A DNA stretch of 64,000 nt from Rhizobium sp. NLR16a (lineage in GTDB: Bacteria > Pseudomonadota > Alphaproteobacteria > Rhizobiales > Rhizobiaceae): positions 248,001 through 312,000 of the forward strand of contig NZ_CP072866.1 in NCBI RefSeq assembly GCF_017948245.1. Direction: 5' to 3'. A program made the translations under genes and the position numbers. This document shows, one piece after another, positions 51,821 through 60,661 of the stretch; position 1 is the first letter of the stretch; every line of letters begins with the position of its first letter. The notes under the pieces are model-generated. The model was not told the DNA's origin. It saw nothing but the letters and a program-made list of their open reading frames with translations, and ran no database searches.

Positions 51821-52776
51821 TTGCGGATCGCTCCGAAGCTCATGCCGCGCAGGAGATGGTTCCTGAGCAGGAACGTGAAGATCGCGACCGGTAGCAGGAA
51901 CAGGAACGTACCGGCCGCAATGACCGTCCAATCCGGCAGGCCGGAGCCGACCTGGCTCGGAATGAAGGGTGGAGCGGTTTGCGCGCGCCGGTTCGTCATG
52001 ATCAGCGCAAACGCATATTCGTTCCAGGCCGTTATGAAGCAGAAGACGGCGGTCGCAGCGATGCCGGTGGCCGCTTCGGGGATGACGATCTTGAAAAACG
52101 CCTCCATCCGCGTGTAGCCATCGACGAGCGCGGCCTCCTCGTATTCCTTTGGGATCTCGTCGATGAAACCCTTCATCAGCCAGACGGAGAAGGAAAGATT
52201 GAAGGCGGTGTAGAGGATGATCAGCCCCCAATGCGTGTCGTTGAGGCCGACGGCGCGGTACATCAGGAACATCGGGATCGCCACGACGACGGGCGGCAGC
52301 ATGCGCGTCGACAGGATGAAGAAGAGAAGGTCGGCCTCCCCTTTCACTCTGAAGCGCGAGAAGCCATAGGCGGTGAAGGTTCCCATGCCGACTGCCAGCA
52401 CCGTGGACGTGATCGCGACGATCAGCGAGTTCATGAAGCGGTTCGGATAGCCGGATGGCTGCACCTCGCCGCGGCCGGAACGGACGATTTTCTCACCACC
52501 GTCGAACACCATCCGCTCCCACCAGGGGGCGGCGGCATATTCTTCGGGGGTCGGCACGCCACGCAGCTGCGAGCGCTTGGTGAAGAGCTTCACGAAAGGC
52601 GAGAGCTCCGGCTCGAAGAGCACTGTCGGTGGTATGGTGGTGGCGAGGTTGCGGGGCTTGAAGGCCGTCGAGGTGATCCAGTAGATCGGCGCCAGGAAGA
52701 TCAGCGTAATGACAAGTACGGCGGCGATTGCCACCCGGTTCAGCGCGCGTTCGGAGCGGGTTTGAACGGCGGCCAT
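51817..52776 (-). CDS. Sugar ABC transporter permease (MalG-like)
   Basis: The 319-residue inner-membrane protein is predicted to have six helices, the first near VAIAAVLVITLIFLAPIYW. The coupling EAA loop is YEEAALVDGYTRMEAFFKIVIP. A long periplasmic segment follows the first helix (about 35-120). It pairs with the 52778-53683 permease to form the membrane channel. It starts 1 bp after the upstream permease stop. Confidence 0.92.
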   Translation of the reverse strand: MAAVQTRSERALNRVAIAAVLVITLIFLAPIYWITSTAFKPRNLATTIPPTVLFEPELSPFVKLFTKRSQLRGVPTPEEYAAAPWWERMVFDGGEKIVRSGRGEVQPSGYPNRFMNSLIVAITSTVLAVGMGTFTAYGFSRFRVKGEADLLFFILSTRMLPPVVVAIPMFLMYRAVGLNDTHWGLIILYTAFNLSFSVWLMKGFIDEIPKEYEEAALVDGYTRMEAFFKIVIPEAATGIAATAVFCFITAWNEYAFALIMTNRRAQTAPPFIPSQVGSGLPDWTVIAAGTFLFLLPVAIFTFLLRNHLLRGMSFGAIRK

Positions 52777-52777
52777 C

Positions 52778-53683
52778 TCAGCGTTCCTTCACTTTGTTGA
52801 GGTACTTGACGTAGATATTGGTGATGGCGAGGATCATGATGAGAACGATGTAGGCGAGTGCGCAGGAGCGCCCGGTCTGCCACTCCTGGAAGGCCATTTT
52901 ATAGAGCCGGATGGAGATCACCTCAGTCGTCGGCTGGCTGGTCAGGATGTAGGCGAGGTCGAAGGTCTTGAAGGCTTCCATCGTACGGAAGATGATTGCG
53001 ATCATCAGGATCGGCGCCACAAGCGGCAGCGTGATGCGGAAGAAGGTATAGAACGGTCCTGCCCGGTCGATCGCCGCTGCCTCGTAGAGATGCTTTGGCA
53101 CGGCCGAAAGGCCGGCGAGCGACAGCAGCATCACGAAGGGCGACCACATCCAGATGTCAGTGATGGCAACCGCATAAAGCGCCACATCCGGATTCGACAG
53201 CCACTCGAAGGAGCCGAGACCGAGCGTGTAGTTTATGATGCCAAACGAGGGATCGTAGAGCAGCTTCCAGAACAGACCGACCACTGCCATCGATAGCATC
53301 ATCGGCAGTAGCAGCAGTGTCGTCAGGAGACCCTTCAGCGGAATATCGCGGTTGAGCAACATGGCCGTGCCGAAGCCGACGATCACCTGTCCCGTAACAG
53401 AGACGATCACATATTTTGCGGTGATGGCGAAATTCGACCAGATGAACGGGTCGTTCAGCAGTTCGCGGTAGTTCTGCAGGCCGACGAAGTTGGCTGGTGC
53501 GTTCGACGAGGCGCGAAAGTCGGTGAAGGAATAGCCGAGCGAATAGATCAGCGGAAAGATGTTGAAGACGATCAGAAACAGGATCGTCGGGATGATGAAC
53601 AGATTGCGAATGTGAATGTCGCTCATGCCGCGGGATGCGGCACGCGATTTCGTGTCCAGCGATATCATGACTGCGGTGGCCAA
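52778..53683 (-). CDS. Sugar ABC transporter permease (MalF-like)
   Basis: The 301-residue inner-membrane protein has six helices, starting at LFIIPTILFLIVFNIFPLIY, and the EAA loop LYEAAAIDRAGPFYTFFRITLP. The start is TTG at 53683, behind a very strong GGAGGAGGAGAGG site. An in-frame ATG at 53668 is the alternative. It follows the binding-protein gene after 156 bp containing three hairpins. Confidence 0.9.
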   Translation of the reverse strand: MATAVMISLDTKSRAASRGMSDIHIRNLFIIPTILFLIVFNIFPLIYSLGYSFTDFRASSNAPANFVGLQNYRELLNDPFIWSNFAITAKYVIVSVTGQVIVGFGTAMLLNRDIPLKGLLTTLLLLPMMLSMAVVGLFWKLLYDPSFGIINYTLGLGSFEWLSNPDVALYAVAITDIWMWSPFVMLLSLAGLSAVPKHLYEAAAIDRAGPFYTFFRITLPLVAPILMIAIIFRTMEAFKTFDLAYILTSQPTTEVISIRLYKMAFQEWQTGRSCALAYIVLIMILAITNIYVKYLNKVKER

Positions 53684-53712
53684 TCCTCTCCTCCTCCGAG
53701 AGTTCGGCGCCT

Positions 53713-53825
53713 GATGCCGGAAGGCATCACGATGCGCGAAGTGAATGCCGGGCGCCGCGCCCTCTCGAACCGCGCCCCTGGGCGCGAGATGCAGAATGAA
53801 ACTGGAGGGGCGGCCAGGCCCCTCC
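53713..53825 (-). terminator. Three intercistronic hairpins after the binding-protein gene
   Basis: Between binding-protein and permease genes lie GATGCC-GGAA-GGCATC (53713-53728), CGCGCCC/GGGCGCG (53771-53786) and GGAGGGGC/GCCCCTCC (53804-53825). The last is the first transcribed after the stop codon. Such stems commonly protect the upstream mRNA and lower downstream expression, giving excess binding protein. Confidence 0.6.
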
Positions 53826-53839
53826 GCTGATCGCGTCTG

Positions 53840-55150
53840 CTATTTGTTGCGTCCGTATTTCTTGAACGTCGCATTCCAGTCCGCTGCCAGAGCGTCGAGC
53901 GCTTCCTTCGCCGTGCCTTGGCCGGCCGTGACGAAGGGGTAAATGCGTTGGTTCGCCTGGATCAGCAGCTCGGCGTATTCAGGCGTTGCCCAGAAGTCCT
54001 TGACCTTGAACATGGTCTCGTAGAAGGCCTTGTTATAGGGCGTCGCGTTCTGAAATTCCGGGGATTCGAGCACCTTGGCGCTTGCCGTGTAGCCACCGAG
54101 TTCAGCCCAGCGCTTCTGGGTCTCGTCCTTGATGAACCATTCGAGGAATTTCATCGCCTCTTCCTGGTTCTTTGAGTAGGAGATGACCGATATGCCTTGT
54201 CCGCCGAGTGCTGCGAACTGCTCGCCATTCGGGCCTGCCGGATTGGCAAAGAATCCGGTAACCTTGGCATTCGGGTTCGAGGCCTCATTCACTAGAGCCG
54301 GGAAGAAGGCGAAATAATTCATGCTCATCGCGGCCAAGTTTTCGGTGATCGCCTGGTTGTTCTCGACGAAGAAGGACTTGGCCCAGCCTGGAGGCGTAAA
54401 GCCGTAGAGCTCGCGATAAAGTTCGAGCGCTTTGACGTTCTTCTCCGAGTTGATGATGCCGTCGACCTTGTAGTTCTGGTAATCGCCGAGTTCGCCTCCA
54501 AACGAGAAGATCGCGTTTTCGACCCCCATGACGAGCCCGTCGTAAGAATTGTCGGTGTAGATGGCGATGCCGTAGCGCTTCTGGTCTGGACGGTGGAAGA
54601 ACTCGGCGATGTCGCGCATCTGGGCCCAGGTCTTTGGCGGGGCGAGATCGTAGCCGTATTTCGCCTTGAATGCCTCCATCTCCTTGGGGTCTTCGAACCA
54701 GTCCTTGCGGTAGGACCAGCCGACGGCGTCACCCTCTGCAGGAATTGACCAGTACTTCTTCGAGTTTGCCGGATACTCGGAGTAGTATTTCACCGTTGCC
54801 GGAGCCATCACCTGAGTCAGATTGTGCTTGGTGAAAAAATCGGTCAGATCGACGTAATGTCCTGCTTCCGACGCCGCCCCGATCCACTGGCTGTCGCCGA
54901 CGACCAGGTCATAGGCTGAGCCCTTTGCATTGAATTCGGTGAAGGCCTTGGTCTGAAAGTCGGCCCATGGGGTGGTCTCGACAGTGACCTTGACGCCCGT
55001 TTCAGCCTCGTATTCGTTTGCAAGTTCCTGAAGGTAATTTGCCGGGTCCCACTCGGCCCAGAAAATCGTCAGTTCCTGGGCCTGTGCGGACGTTCCGCAG
55101 GCCCACATCAATCCGACACCGGCAACGAGACCGGTCATAGTTTTGCGCAT
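53840..55150 (-). CDS. Extracellular sugar-binding protein of the ABC importer
   Basis: The 436-residue precursor has a signal peptide (MRKTMTGLVAGVGLMWACGTSAQA) and a family-1 periplasmic binding domain with many aromatic residues (TIFWAEWDPANY, KYWSIPAEGDAVGWSYR). The size and fold fit oligosaccharide or sugar-derivative binders. The ATG at 55150 has AGGAAAC before it. The first five residues of the longer frame add nothing. It heads the importer operon, downstream of a region with two TGGTNNNACCA sites. Confidence 0.9.
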   Translation of the reverse strand: MRKTMTGLVAGVGLMWACGTSAQAQELTIFWAEWDPANYLQELANEYEAETGVKVTVETTPWADFQTKAFTEFNAKGSAYDLVVGDSQWIGAASEAGHYVDLTDFFTKHNLTQVMAPATVKYYSEYPANSKKYWSIPAEGDAVGWSYRKDWFEDPKEMEAFKAKYGYDLAPPKTWAQMRDIAEFFHRPDQKRYGIAIYTDNSYDGLVMGVENAIFSFGGELGDYQNYKVDGIINSEKNVKALELYRELYGFTPPGWAKSFFVENNQAITENLAAMSMNYFAFFPALVNEASNPNAKVTGFFANPAGPNGEQFAALGGQGISVISYSKNQEEAMKFLEWFIKDETQKRWAELGGYTASAKVLESPEFQNATPYNKAFYETMFKVKDFWATPEYAELLIQANQRIYPFVTAGQGTAKEALDALAADWNATFKKYGRNK

Positions 55151-55501
55151 AACGTTTCCTCCCATTTATGCACCTTCCCGCGTCGTCGCGGGCCTCCCGA
55201 TCCGGCTTCTTGATCCTTCTGGGTTGATTTCGTGCTTGAGTCCTCCCCGACCCCAGCGCGTTTCAGATCTCAAGCCTGAATATTATTCCCTGATCTGGTA
55301 GTACCAAACTCCATTACCGTCAAGAGCGACCCACGGAGAGCTTTCATCTTCGGTTCTTCTTCCAGACTTCTGGATATATTCCCGTAGCCGCGGCTTACCT
55401 AAGCAGTTTTGTCGGGCGGCCTCAAATTCCTTGTCGCAAATCCCGGCCATGATGTAGGACATGTTACTTCATCTGGTCGAACCAGTTGGCGGGCTGCGAT
55501 G
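55151..55501. promoter_or_regulatory. Importer promoter region with GntR-type operator sites
   Basis: The region holds the promoter of the minus-strand importer. TGGTAGTACCA (55296-55306) and TGGTCGAACCA (55474-55484) match the TGGTNNNACCA pattern seen at 45282-45292, and the first is extended to CTGGTAGTACCAAA. No gene is seen here. The far end adjoins the stop of the TetR gene. Confidence 0.6.
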
Positions 55502-56140
55502 TCATGCACTACCCTCCGCCTGCCGTAGTGCGCTGTCGACGAGCGCCTTGGCGGCCCACTCGGCAACAGATTGCGCGCCTTCGGAGGTCAGGCCCCAGAT
55601 ATCCTTCAATACGATCAGCACCTCGACGCCGAAGACAAGCGAAAGCGCCTGCGCAAGGCGCTCCCGGGACTCCGCTGGCACGCTGCCCTGCAGGGGCGCC
55701 GTCACGCACTTCAGCAGGTCGACACGGTGGCCGCGCTTGAATAGCGGTTCGTTGCCGAGCGTGCCCGCCTGGCGCTGCGCCCACTGGTCCAGCGAAAGTT
55801 TCAGCGCCGCCTTGAAGGTGGCCTCGAACTCGTCGATCCGCGGCATCGCGGTCGCCAAAAGGTCGGCAACGCGGGTGCGTGCATCCGGACTGTCGGACGA
55901 CCAGCCGAGTATTGGTCCCAGAGCCTCATCCACCACGGCATGCACGAGCGCGGCCTGGCTCGGAAAGTAACGGTAGGCGGTCGCCCGCGAGACTTCAGCA
56001 GCCTCGGCCACTTCGCTGACCGAGGGCGTAATGCCGGACTGCATGAGCCGCGTTGCTGTTTCGAGCATCAGTTTTCGCGTGCGGGCACGCGGGCCTCGCT
56101 CGGTCCTGGCTGTTTCGTTCTGTTGACGTGAGACATCCAT
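55502..56140 (-). CDS. TetR-family transcriptional regulator
   Basis: The 212-residue protein has a TetR helix-turn-helix at about 32-68 (GITPSVSEVAEAAEVSRATAYRYFPSQAALV) and a helical effector domain. The ATG at 56140 is preferred over a start at 56164, which would overlap the palindrome upstream. It is divergent from the Tm-1-like operon and is likely its repressor. It reads toward the importer but is separated from it by the 351-bp regulatory region. Confidence 0.88.
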   Translation of the reverse strand: MDVSRQQNETARTERGPRARTRKLMLETATRLMQSGITPSVSEVAEAAEVSRATAYRYFPSQAALVHAVVDEALGPILGWSSDSPDARTRVADLLATAMPRIDEFEATFKAALKLSLDQWAQRQAGTLGNEPLFKRGHRVDLLKCVTAPLQGSVPAESRERLAQALSLVFGVEVLIVLKDIWGLTSEGAQSVAEWAAKALVDSALRQAEGSA

Positions 56141-56148
56141 ATCTTTAT

Positions 56149-56162
56149 GATACGCGCGTCTC
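56149..56162. promoter_or_regulatory. Palindrome, probable TetR operator
   Basis: GATACGCGCGTCTC is a 14-bp palindrome with one mismatched pair around ACGCGCGT, placed 9 bp upstream of the TetR start and 77 bp upstream of the Tm-1-like gene. Position and symmetry fit autoregulation and control of the divergent operon. Confidence 0.55.
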
Positions 56163-56238
56163 ACAAATTTGCAAGGGCCATCGCTTGCTCCGAACGTGGG
56201 ATATGCTGGGAGGAAACCCGCCCGGTTGCGGAGGGGAA

Positions 56239-57435
56239 ATGAAGCAGATCTACGTGGTTGGCACGGCTGACACGAAGGGCGAGGAGCTTGATTATCTCGC
56301 CGCTTGCATCGAGGCGTCGGGCGGGGCGGTTACCCGCGTCGACGTCGGCATCCGTGAGCCTCGGACCACCGTCGACGTGGCGGCTGACACGGTTGCCGCT
56401 TGCCATCCCGAGGGTGCTGGAGCCGTCCTTTCCTGCGAAGACCGCGGAAGGGCGGTCGAAGCGATGGGCATTGCCTTCGCGCGCTTCCTGGTGGCGCGCC
56501 AGGACATCGCCGGCATCATCGGTATCGGCGGAGGCGGGGGCACCTCGATTATTACTGCGGGCATGCGCCAATTGCGGCTCGGCCTGCCAAAGATCATGGT
56601 ATCGACGCTCGTCTCCGGCAATGTTGCTCCCTATGTCGATGTTTCCGACATCGTGATGATGCCTTCGGTCACGGACATGGCTGGCCTGAACCGGCTTAGC
56701 CGGGTCATCCTTCACAACGCTGCCCAGGCGATTACGGCGATGTCCAGCCGGCCGGCTGAGGTGACGGCATCGAAGCCGGCGCTCGGGCTCACCATGTTCG
56801 GCGTGACCACACCTGCCGTATCCGCCATGGTCGAGCGCCTCCGGCCGGACTATGACTGCCTGGTATTCCACGCGACCGGAACGGGCGGGCGCGCGATGGA
56901 GAAGCTTGCCGACAGCGGCCTGATCTCAGGCGTGCTCGACATCACGACCACCGAGGTCTGCGACCTGCTTTTCGGGGGTGTTTTGCCGGCCGCCTCCGAC
57001 CGTTTCGACGCGATTGCCCACACGGGTCTGCCCTATGTCGGCTCGGTCGGCGCGCTTGATATGGTGAACTTCTGGGCGCCGGATACCGTCCCCGAACGCT
57101 ATGCCGGCCGGCTGTTTTACCGCCACAATCCAAACGTCACCTTGATGCGCACGACCTCGGCAGAATGCGCTGAGATCGGCCGCTGGATCGGCGACAAGCT
57201 CAATCTTTGCCACGGCCCCGTGCGCTTCCTCATTCCCGAGAAGGGTGTCTCGGCCCTCGACATTGAAGGCGGTGCGTTCTTCGACCCAGAAGCCGACGCT
57301 GCGCTTTTTGCCGCGCTCGAGGCGACGGTGAAGCCGACGGCGTCGCGACGTATTGTTCGATTGCCGCTCCATATCAACGATCCGGATTTCGCAGAAGCCG
57401 CTGTCGCCGCCTTTCGTGACATTGCCAAACCGTGA
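56239..57435 (+). CDS. Tm-1-like ATP-binding (UPF0261) protein
   Basis: The 398-residue protein belongs to UPF0261, the family that includes the N-terminal half of the plant antiviral protein Tm-1. Visible features are the start YVVGTADTKGEELDYL, a glycine-rich ATP-site-like IGIGGGGGTSIIT (about 95-107) and FHATGTGGRAMEKL (about 215-228). GGAGGGG precedes the ATG at 56239. The bacterial function is not established. It starts a four-gene plus-strand run, and the next gene encodes the counterpart of the C-terminal half of Tm-1. Confidence 0.88.
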   Translation: MKQIYVVGTADTKGEELDYLAACIEASGGAVTRVDVGIREPRTTVDVAADTVAACHPEGAGAVLSCEDRGRAVEAMGIAFARFLVARQDIAGIIGIGGGGGTSIITAGMRQLRLGLPKIMVSTLVSGNVAPYVDVSDIVMMPSVTDMAGLNRLSRVILHNAAQAITAMSSRPAEVTASKPALGLTMFGVTTPAVSAMVERLRPDYDCLVFHATGTGGRAMEKLADSGLISGVLDITTTEVCDLLFGGVLPAASDRFDAIAHTGLPYVGSVGALDMVNFWAPDTVPERYAGRLFYRHNPNVTLMRTTSAECAEIGRWIGDKLNLCHGPVRFLIPEKGVSALDIEGGAFFDPEADAALFAALEATVKPTASRRIVRLPLHINDPDFAEAAVAAFRDIAKP

Positions 57436-57447
57436 GAGACAAAATCG

Positions 57448-58290
57448 ATGCCAGCCATACCCCGCAAGACCATCCTCGAAAAATTTCACGGCATGATCGC
57501 AGCCGGCGTGCCGATCGTCGGCGGTGGTGCCGGCACCGGCATCTCCGCCAAGGCCGAGGAGGCAGGCGGCATCGACCTCATCATTATCTACAATTCCGGG
57601 CGCTACCGCATGGCGGGGCGCGGCTCGGCGGCAGGACTGCTGGCCTACGGCAACGCCAACGAGATCGTGAAGGAGATGGCGCTCGAAGTGTTGCCGGTCG
57701 TGAAAAAGACGCCGGTGCTCGCCGGCGTCAATGGCACGGACCCCTTCGTGCTGATGCCGCGCTTCCTTGCCGAGCTGAAGGCGATGGGCTTTTCAGGTGT
57801 GCAGAACTTCCCCACGATTGGCCTCTTCGACGGCAGGATGCGGCAGAGTTTCGAGGAGACGGGTATGAGCTACAATCTGGAGGTCGAGATGATAGCCACC
57901 GCCCATGGGCTCGATCTGCTGACCACGCCCTATGTTTTCAACGAGAGCGAGGCTATCGCCATGACCGGCGCCGGCGCCGATATTGTCGTGGCGCATATGG
58001 GGGTGACGACCGGCGGCACGATCGGCGCCACATCCGGCAAGTCGCTCGATGACTGCATCGACGAGATCACCGCGATCGCCAAGGCGGCGCGGTCGGTGCG
58101 CGACGACGTCATCGTGCTCTGTCACGGTGGTCCCATCTCCATGCCGGAGGATGCGCGTTACGTTCTCGAGCGTTGTGCTGGCTGCCATGGTTTTTACGGC
58201 GCAAGCTCGATGGAGCGACTGCCGGCCGAGGCGGCAATCCGCAAGCAGACGGAAGATTTCAAGGCGCTCGCTGTCGGCGCGGTCGTCTGA
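57448..58290 (+). CDS. Phosphoenolpyruvate hydrolase-like TIM-barrel protein
   Basis: The 280-residue (beta/alpha)8 protein is of the PEP hydrolase-like/TIM-barrel family, with [19 protein letters not shown] (about 20-38), [12 protein letters not shown] and [11 protein letters not shown] near the end. Relatives of the PEP mutase/isocitrate lyase superfamily break or form C-C or P-C bonds in keto acids. The real substrate here is unknown. It starts 12 bp after the Tm-1-like stop. In plants the two domains are fused in one protein, so a physical or sequential partnership is likely. Confidence 0.86.
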   Translation: MPAIPRKTILEKFHGMIAAGVPIVGGGAGTGISAKAEEAGGIDLIIIYNSGRYRMAGRGSAAGLLAYGNANEIVKEMALEVLPVVKKTPVLAGVNGTDPFVLMPRFLAELKAMGFSGVQNFPTIGLFDGRMRQSFEETGMSYNLEVEMIATAHGLDLLTTPYVFNESEAIAMTGAGADIVVAHMGVTTGGTIGATSGKSLDDCIDEITAIAKAARSVRDDVIVLCHGGPISMPEDARYVLERCAGCHGFYGASSMERLPAEAAIRKQTEDFKALAVGAVV

Positions 58291-58315
58291 GGAAGGTCAT
58301 GGAGGAGGCCGTTTC

Positions 58316-58729
58316 ATGGTAAAGGACAACTACTTTGTCTATCCGCAGGATGTAAGCGCCTTCGGTTTCGACTGGGGCAAGCTGTCGCTGACCGTGGCGC
58401 CCGAAGTCAATGGCGCCAGTCGTTTTTCCGGCGGGGTAGTCGAACTGCCAAGCGGCGAGGGCCACTCACGTCACAATCATCCGGGTGCAGAGGAAATCAT
58501 CTTCGTAATATCCGGCGAGGGCGAGCAGATGGTCGAGGACGAGAACGCAAATCCGGTGACGCGCAAGGTCGCCAGCGGCTGCACGATCTATATTCCCGAA
58601 AGTCGCTTTCATTCGACGAAGAACACCGGTGGCGGGCCGATGCTCCTGTTCGTCGTCTACTCACCGGCGGGGCCGGAGCTTGCGCTTCGCGATTTGCCGG
58701 ACTTCCGCCTGCTGCCGCAGGACATCTGA
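58316..58729 (+). CDS. Small cupin-domain protein
   Basis: The 137-residue single-domain cupin has the metal motif H-x-H in SRHNHPGAEEIIFVISGEG with the following glutamate, and the distal histidine in ESRFHSTKN. It is likely a sugar or sugar-acid isomerase, or a small metal-dependent lyase. GGAGGAGG precedes the ATG. It sits 25 bp after the barrel gene and 31 bp before the M24 gene in the same operon. It is not related closely to the DMSP-lyase-like cupins at 30-33 kb. Confidence 0.87.
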   Translation: MVKDNYFVYPQDVSAFGFDWGKLSLTVAPEVNGASRFSGGVVELPSGEGHSRHNHPGAEEIIFVISGEGEQMVEDENANPVTRKVASGCTIYIPESRFHSTKNTGGGPMLLFVVYSPAGPELALRDLPDFRLLPQDI

Positions 58730-58760
58730 GGCGGGCATCCATTTTGTGGGAGGAAAGACA

Positions 58761-59951
58761 ATGAACGACAATGCAGGGCAGACAAGGCAGGCCGCCGTGG
58801 CGCCGTTCGATACGGCCAAGCTCGACCGCCTCATGGAGGAGGCCGGTATCGACGTCCTGATCGCCACTTCCAAACACAACACGCAATATCTGCTGGGCGG
58901 ATACAAGTTCATCTTCTTCGCCGCCATGGATGCGATCGGGCATAGCCGGTACCTGCCGATGGTGATCTATGAGAAAGGTGCGCCCGATCACTCCGCCTAT
59001 GTGGGGAACCGCATGGAGGGCGCAGAGCATCAGAACAATCCATTCTGGACGTCCGCAGTGCATACGGCGAGCTGGGGGACGCAGGATGCGGCCGGGCTCG
59101 CTGTCGAGCACCTGAAGAAAATCGGCAAGGCCGGCGGACGCATCGGTGTCGAGCCTGCCTTTCTGCCTTCCGACGCCCGTGATCTTCTTGCCTCTCGGCT
59201 GGATAGTGCGCGGTTTGTCGATGCCACACATGTGTTGGAGCGGCTGAGGGCGGTTAAGACGCCAGATGAACTGGCAAAGCTCAAACGCGCCTCCGAACTG
59301 ATTACCGACTCGATGCTGGCGACAATCGCCGCCGCCCGCGCCGGCTCGACGAAACTGGAGATCATCGAGCAGCTGCGCAGGGAGGAAACCAACCGGGGAC
59401 TGCACTTCGAATATTGCCTGCTCACGCTCGGCGCCAGCCACAATCGCGCGGGCTCGCCGCAGGCCTGGGCTGAGGGCGAGGTCCTGTCGATTGATTCCGG
59501 CGGCAACTATCACGGATACATCGGCGACCTCTGCCGCATGGGTGTGCTCGGCGAGCCGGATGCGGAGCTGGAGGATCTTCTGGCTGAAGTCGAAAGCATA
59601 CAGCAGGCGGCCTTCGCCAAGGTCAGGGCAGGGGTTGTGGGCAGTGAAATGATCGCGGCGGCGGAAGCCGAGCTCAAGGCCTCGCCATCGGCGGGCTTCA
59701 CCGACTTCTTCTGCCATGGCATGGGCCTCATCACGCACGAAGCGCCGTTCCTCATGACGAACCACCCCGTCGCCTATGAGGGCATCGATGCCGACAAGCC
59801 GCTGGAAGCCGGCAGTGTGATCTCGGTCGAGACGACGATGCTTCACCCGAAGCGCGGTTTCATCAAGCTGGAGGATACGCTCGCGATCACCGACGGGGGC
59901 TATGAAATGTTCGGCGAACGTGGCCGTGGCTGGAACCGCGGCGGAGTGTGA
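58761..59951 (+). CDS. M24 metallopeptidase-family (Xaa-Pro/creatinase-like) protein
   Basis: The 396-residue protein has a creatinase N-terminal domain (about 15-165) and a pita-bread domain (about 170-396). Dinuclear-metal ligands are present: aspartate in SIDSGGNYHGYIGD (two), histidine in GLITHEAP, glutamate in SVETTM and glutamate in KLEDTLAI. It could hydrolyse an Xaa-Pro dipeptide or, like creatinase and ectoine hydrolase, a non-peptide amide. A catabolic amide substrate fits the neighbourhood. GGGAGG precedes the ATG at 58761. It is last in the Tm-1-like operon. Confidence 0.87.
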   Translation: MNDNAGQTRQAAVAPFDTAKLDRLMEEAGIDVLIATSKHNTQYLLGGYKFIFFAAMDAIGHSRYLPMVIYEKGAPDHSAYVGNRMEGAEHQNNPFWTSAVHTASWGTQDAAGLAVEHLKKIGKAGGRIGVEPAFLPSDARDLLASRLDSARFVDATHVLERLRAVKTPDELAKLKRASELITDSMLATIAAARAGSTKLEIIEQLRREETNRGLHFEYCLLTLGASHNRAGSPQAWAEGEVLSIDSGGNYHGYIGDLCRMGVLGEPDAELEDLLAEVESIQQAAFAKVRAGVVGSEMIAAAEAELKASPSAGFTDFFCHGMGLITHEAPFLMTNHPVAYEGIDADKPLEAGSVISVETTMLHPKRGFIKLEDTLAITDGGYEMFGERGRGWNRGGV

Positions 59952-60019
59952 CTGGAGGCCGGCACAATCAGATGCCCGGCAGACTTCACTACCGGGCATT
60001 TTGTCCGGGCGCCGTGGTC

Positions 60020-60613
60020 TCAGGTGTGGCGGATCTCCGTTCCCAGCACCTTCAGGCATTCGCGCATGAAGGCGGCGAGCGCCGTCCAACCCTTGGCCGA
60101 GACCATCGTCCCATCGACATAGGCTTCAGTGGGCGAGAGGTCGATGTAGGTTCCGCCCGCCAGCGTGACCTCAGGTTCGCAGGCCCCGAGCGCACCCACC
60201 TTCTTGCCGCGAACGACACCGTCGACTGCGATCAGGATCTGGACCCCGTGGCAGATGGTGAAAATCGGCTTCCGCTGCTCGTGGAAGTGACGCACCATTG
60301 CCTGCACCCGTTTGTCGGTGCGGATATATTCGGGCCCGCGCCCGCCGGCGCAGTAAACGGCATGATACTGATCGAGCTGGTCTTCCGCTTCGGAAAACGT
60401 CTTGTTGATGGTGATATTGTGCCCGAGTTTCTCGGTGTAGGTCTGATCTCCCTCGAAATCGTGCAGCGACGTCCTGAGAATATCGCCCGCCCTCTTGTCC
60501 GGACACACCACGTGCACCGTGTGCCCGACCGCCTCCATCGCCTGCTGGAAGACGAAGATTTCGTACTCCTCGGTGAAATCGCCAGTGAGCATCAGGATTT
60601 TCTTGCCTGCCAT
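60020..60613 (-). CDS. DJ-1/PfpI-family protein
   Basis: The 197-residue protein has the DJ-1/PfpI fold with the nucleophile elbow TICHGVQIL (C121, H122) and the conserved acidic residue near the start (GDFTEEYE). Members act as glyoxalases, deglycase-like or hydrolytic enzymes on reactive carbonyls. In a sugar catabolic island, dicarbonyl detoxification is a reasonable guess. It converges on the M24 gene and follows the second GntR gene after 48 bp, so it may be co-transcribed with it. Confidence 0.88.
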   Translation of the reverse strand: MAGKKILMLTGDFTEEYEIFVFQQAMEAVGHTVHVVCPDKRAGDILRTSLHDFEGDQTYTEKLGHNITINKTFSEAEDQLDQYHAVYCAGGRGPEYIRTDKRVQAMVRHFHEQRKPIFTICHGVQILIAVDGVVRGKKVGALGACEPEVTLAGGTYIDLSPTEAYVDGTMVSAKGWTALAAFMRECLKVLGTEIRHT

Positions 60614-60661
60614 GGGTTCTCCTCCTCGTTGTCACAGGCACGCTCTTGCCTGCGGGTTGAA

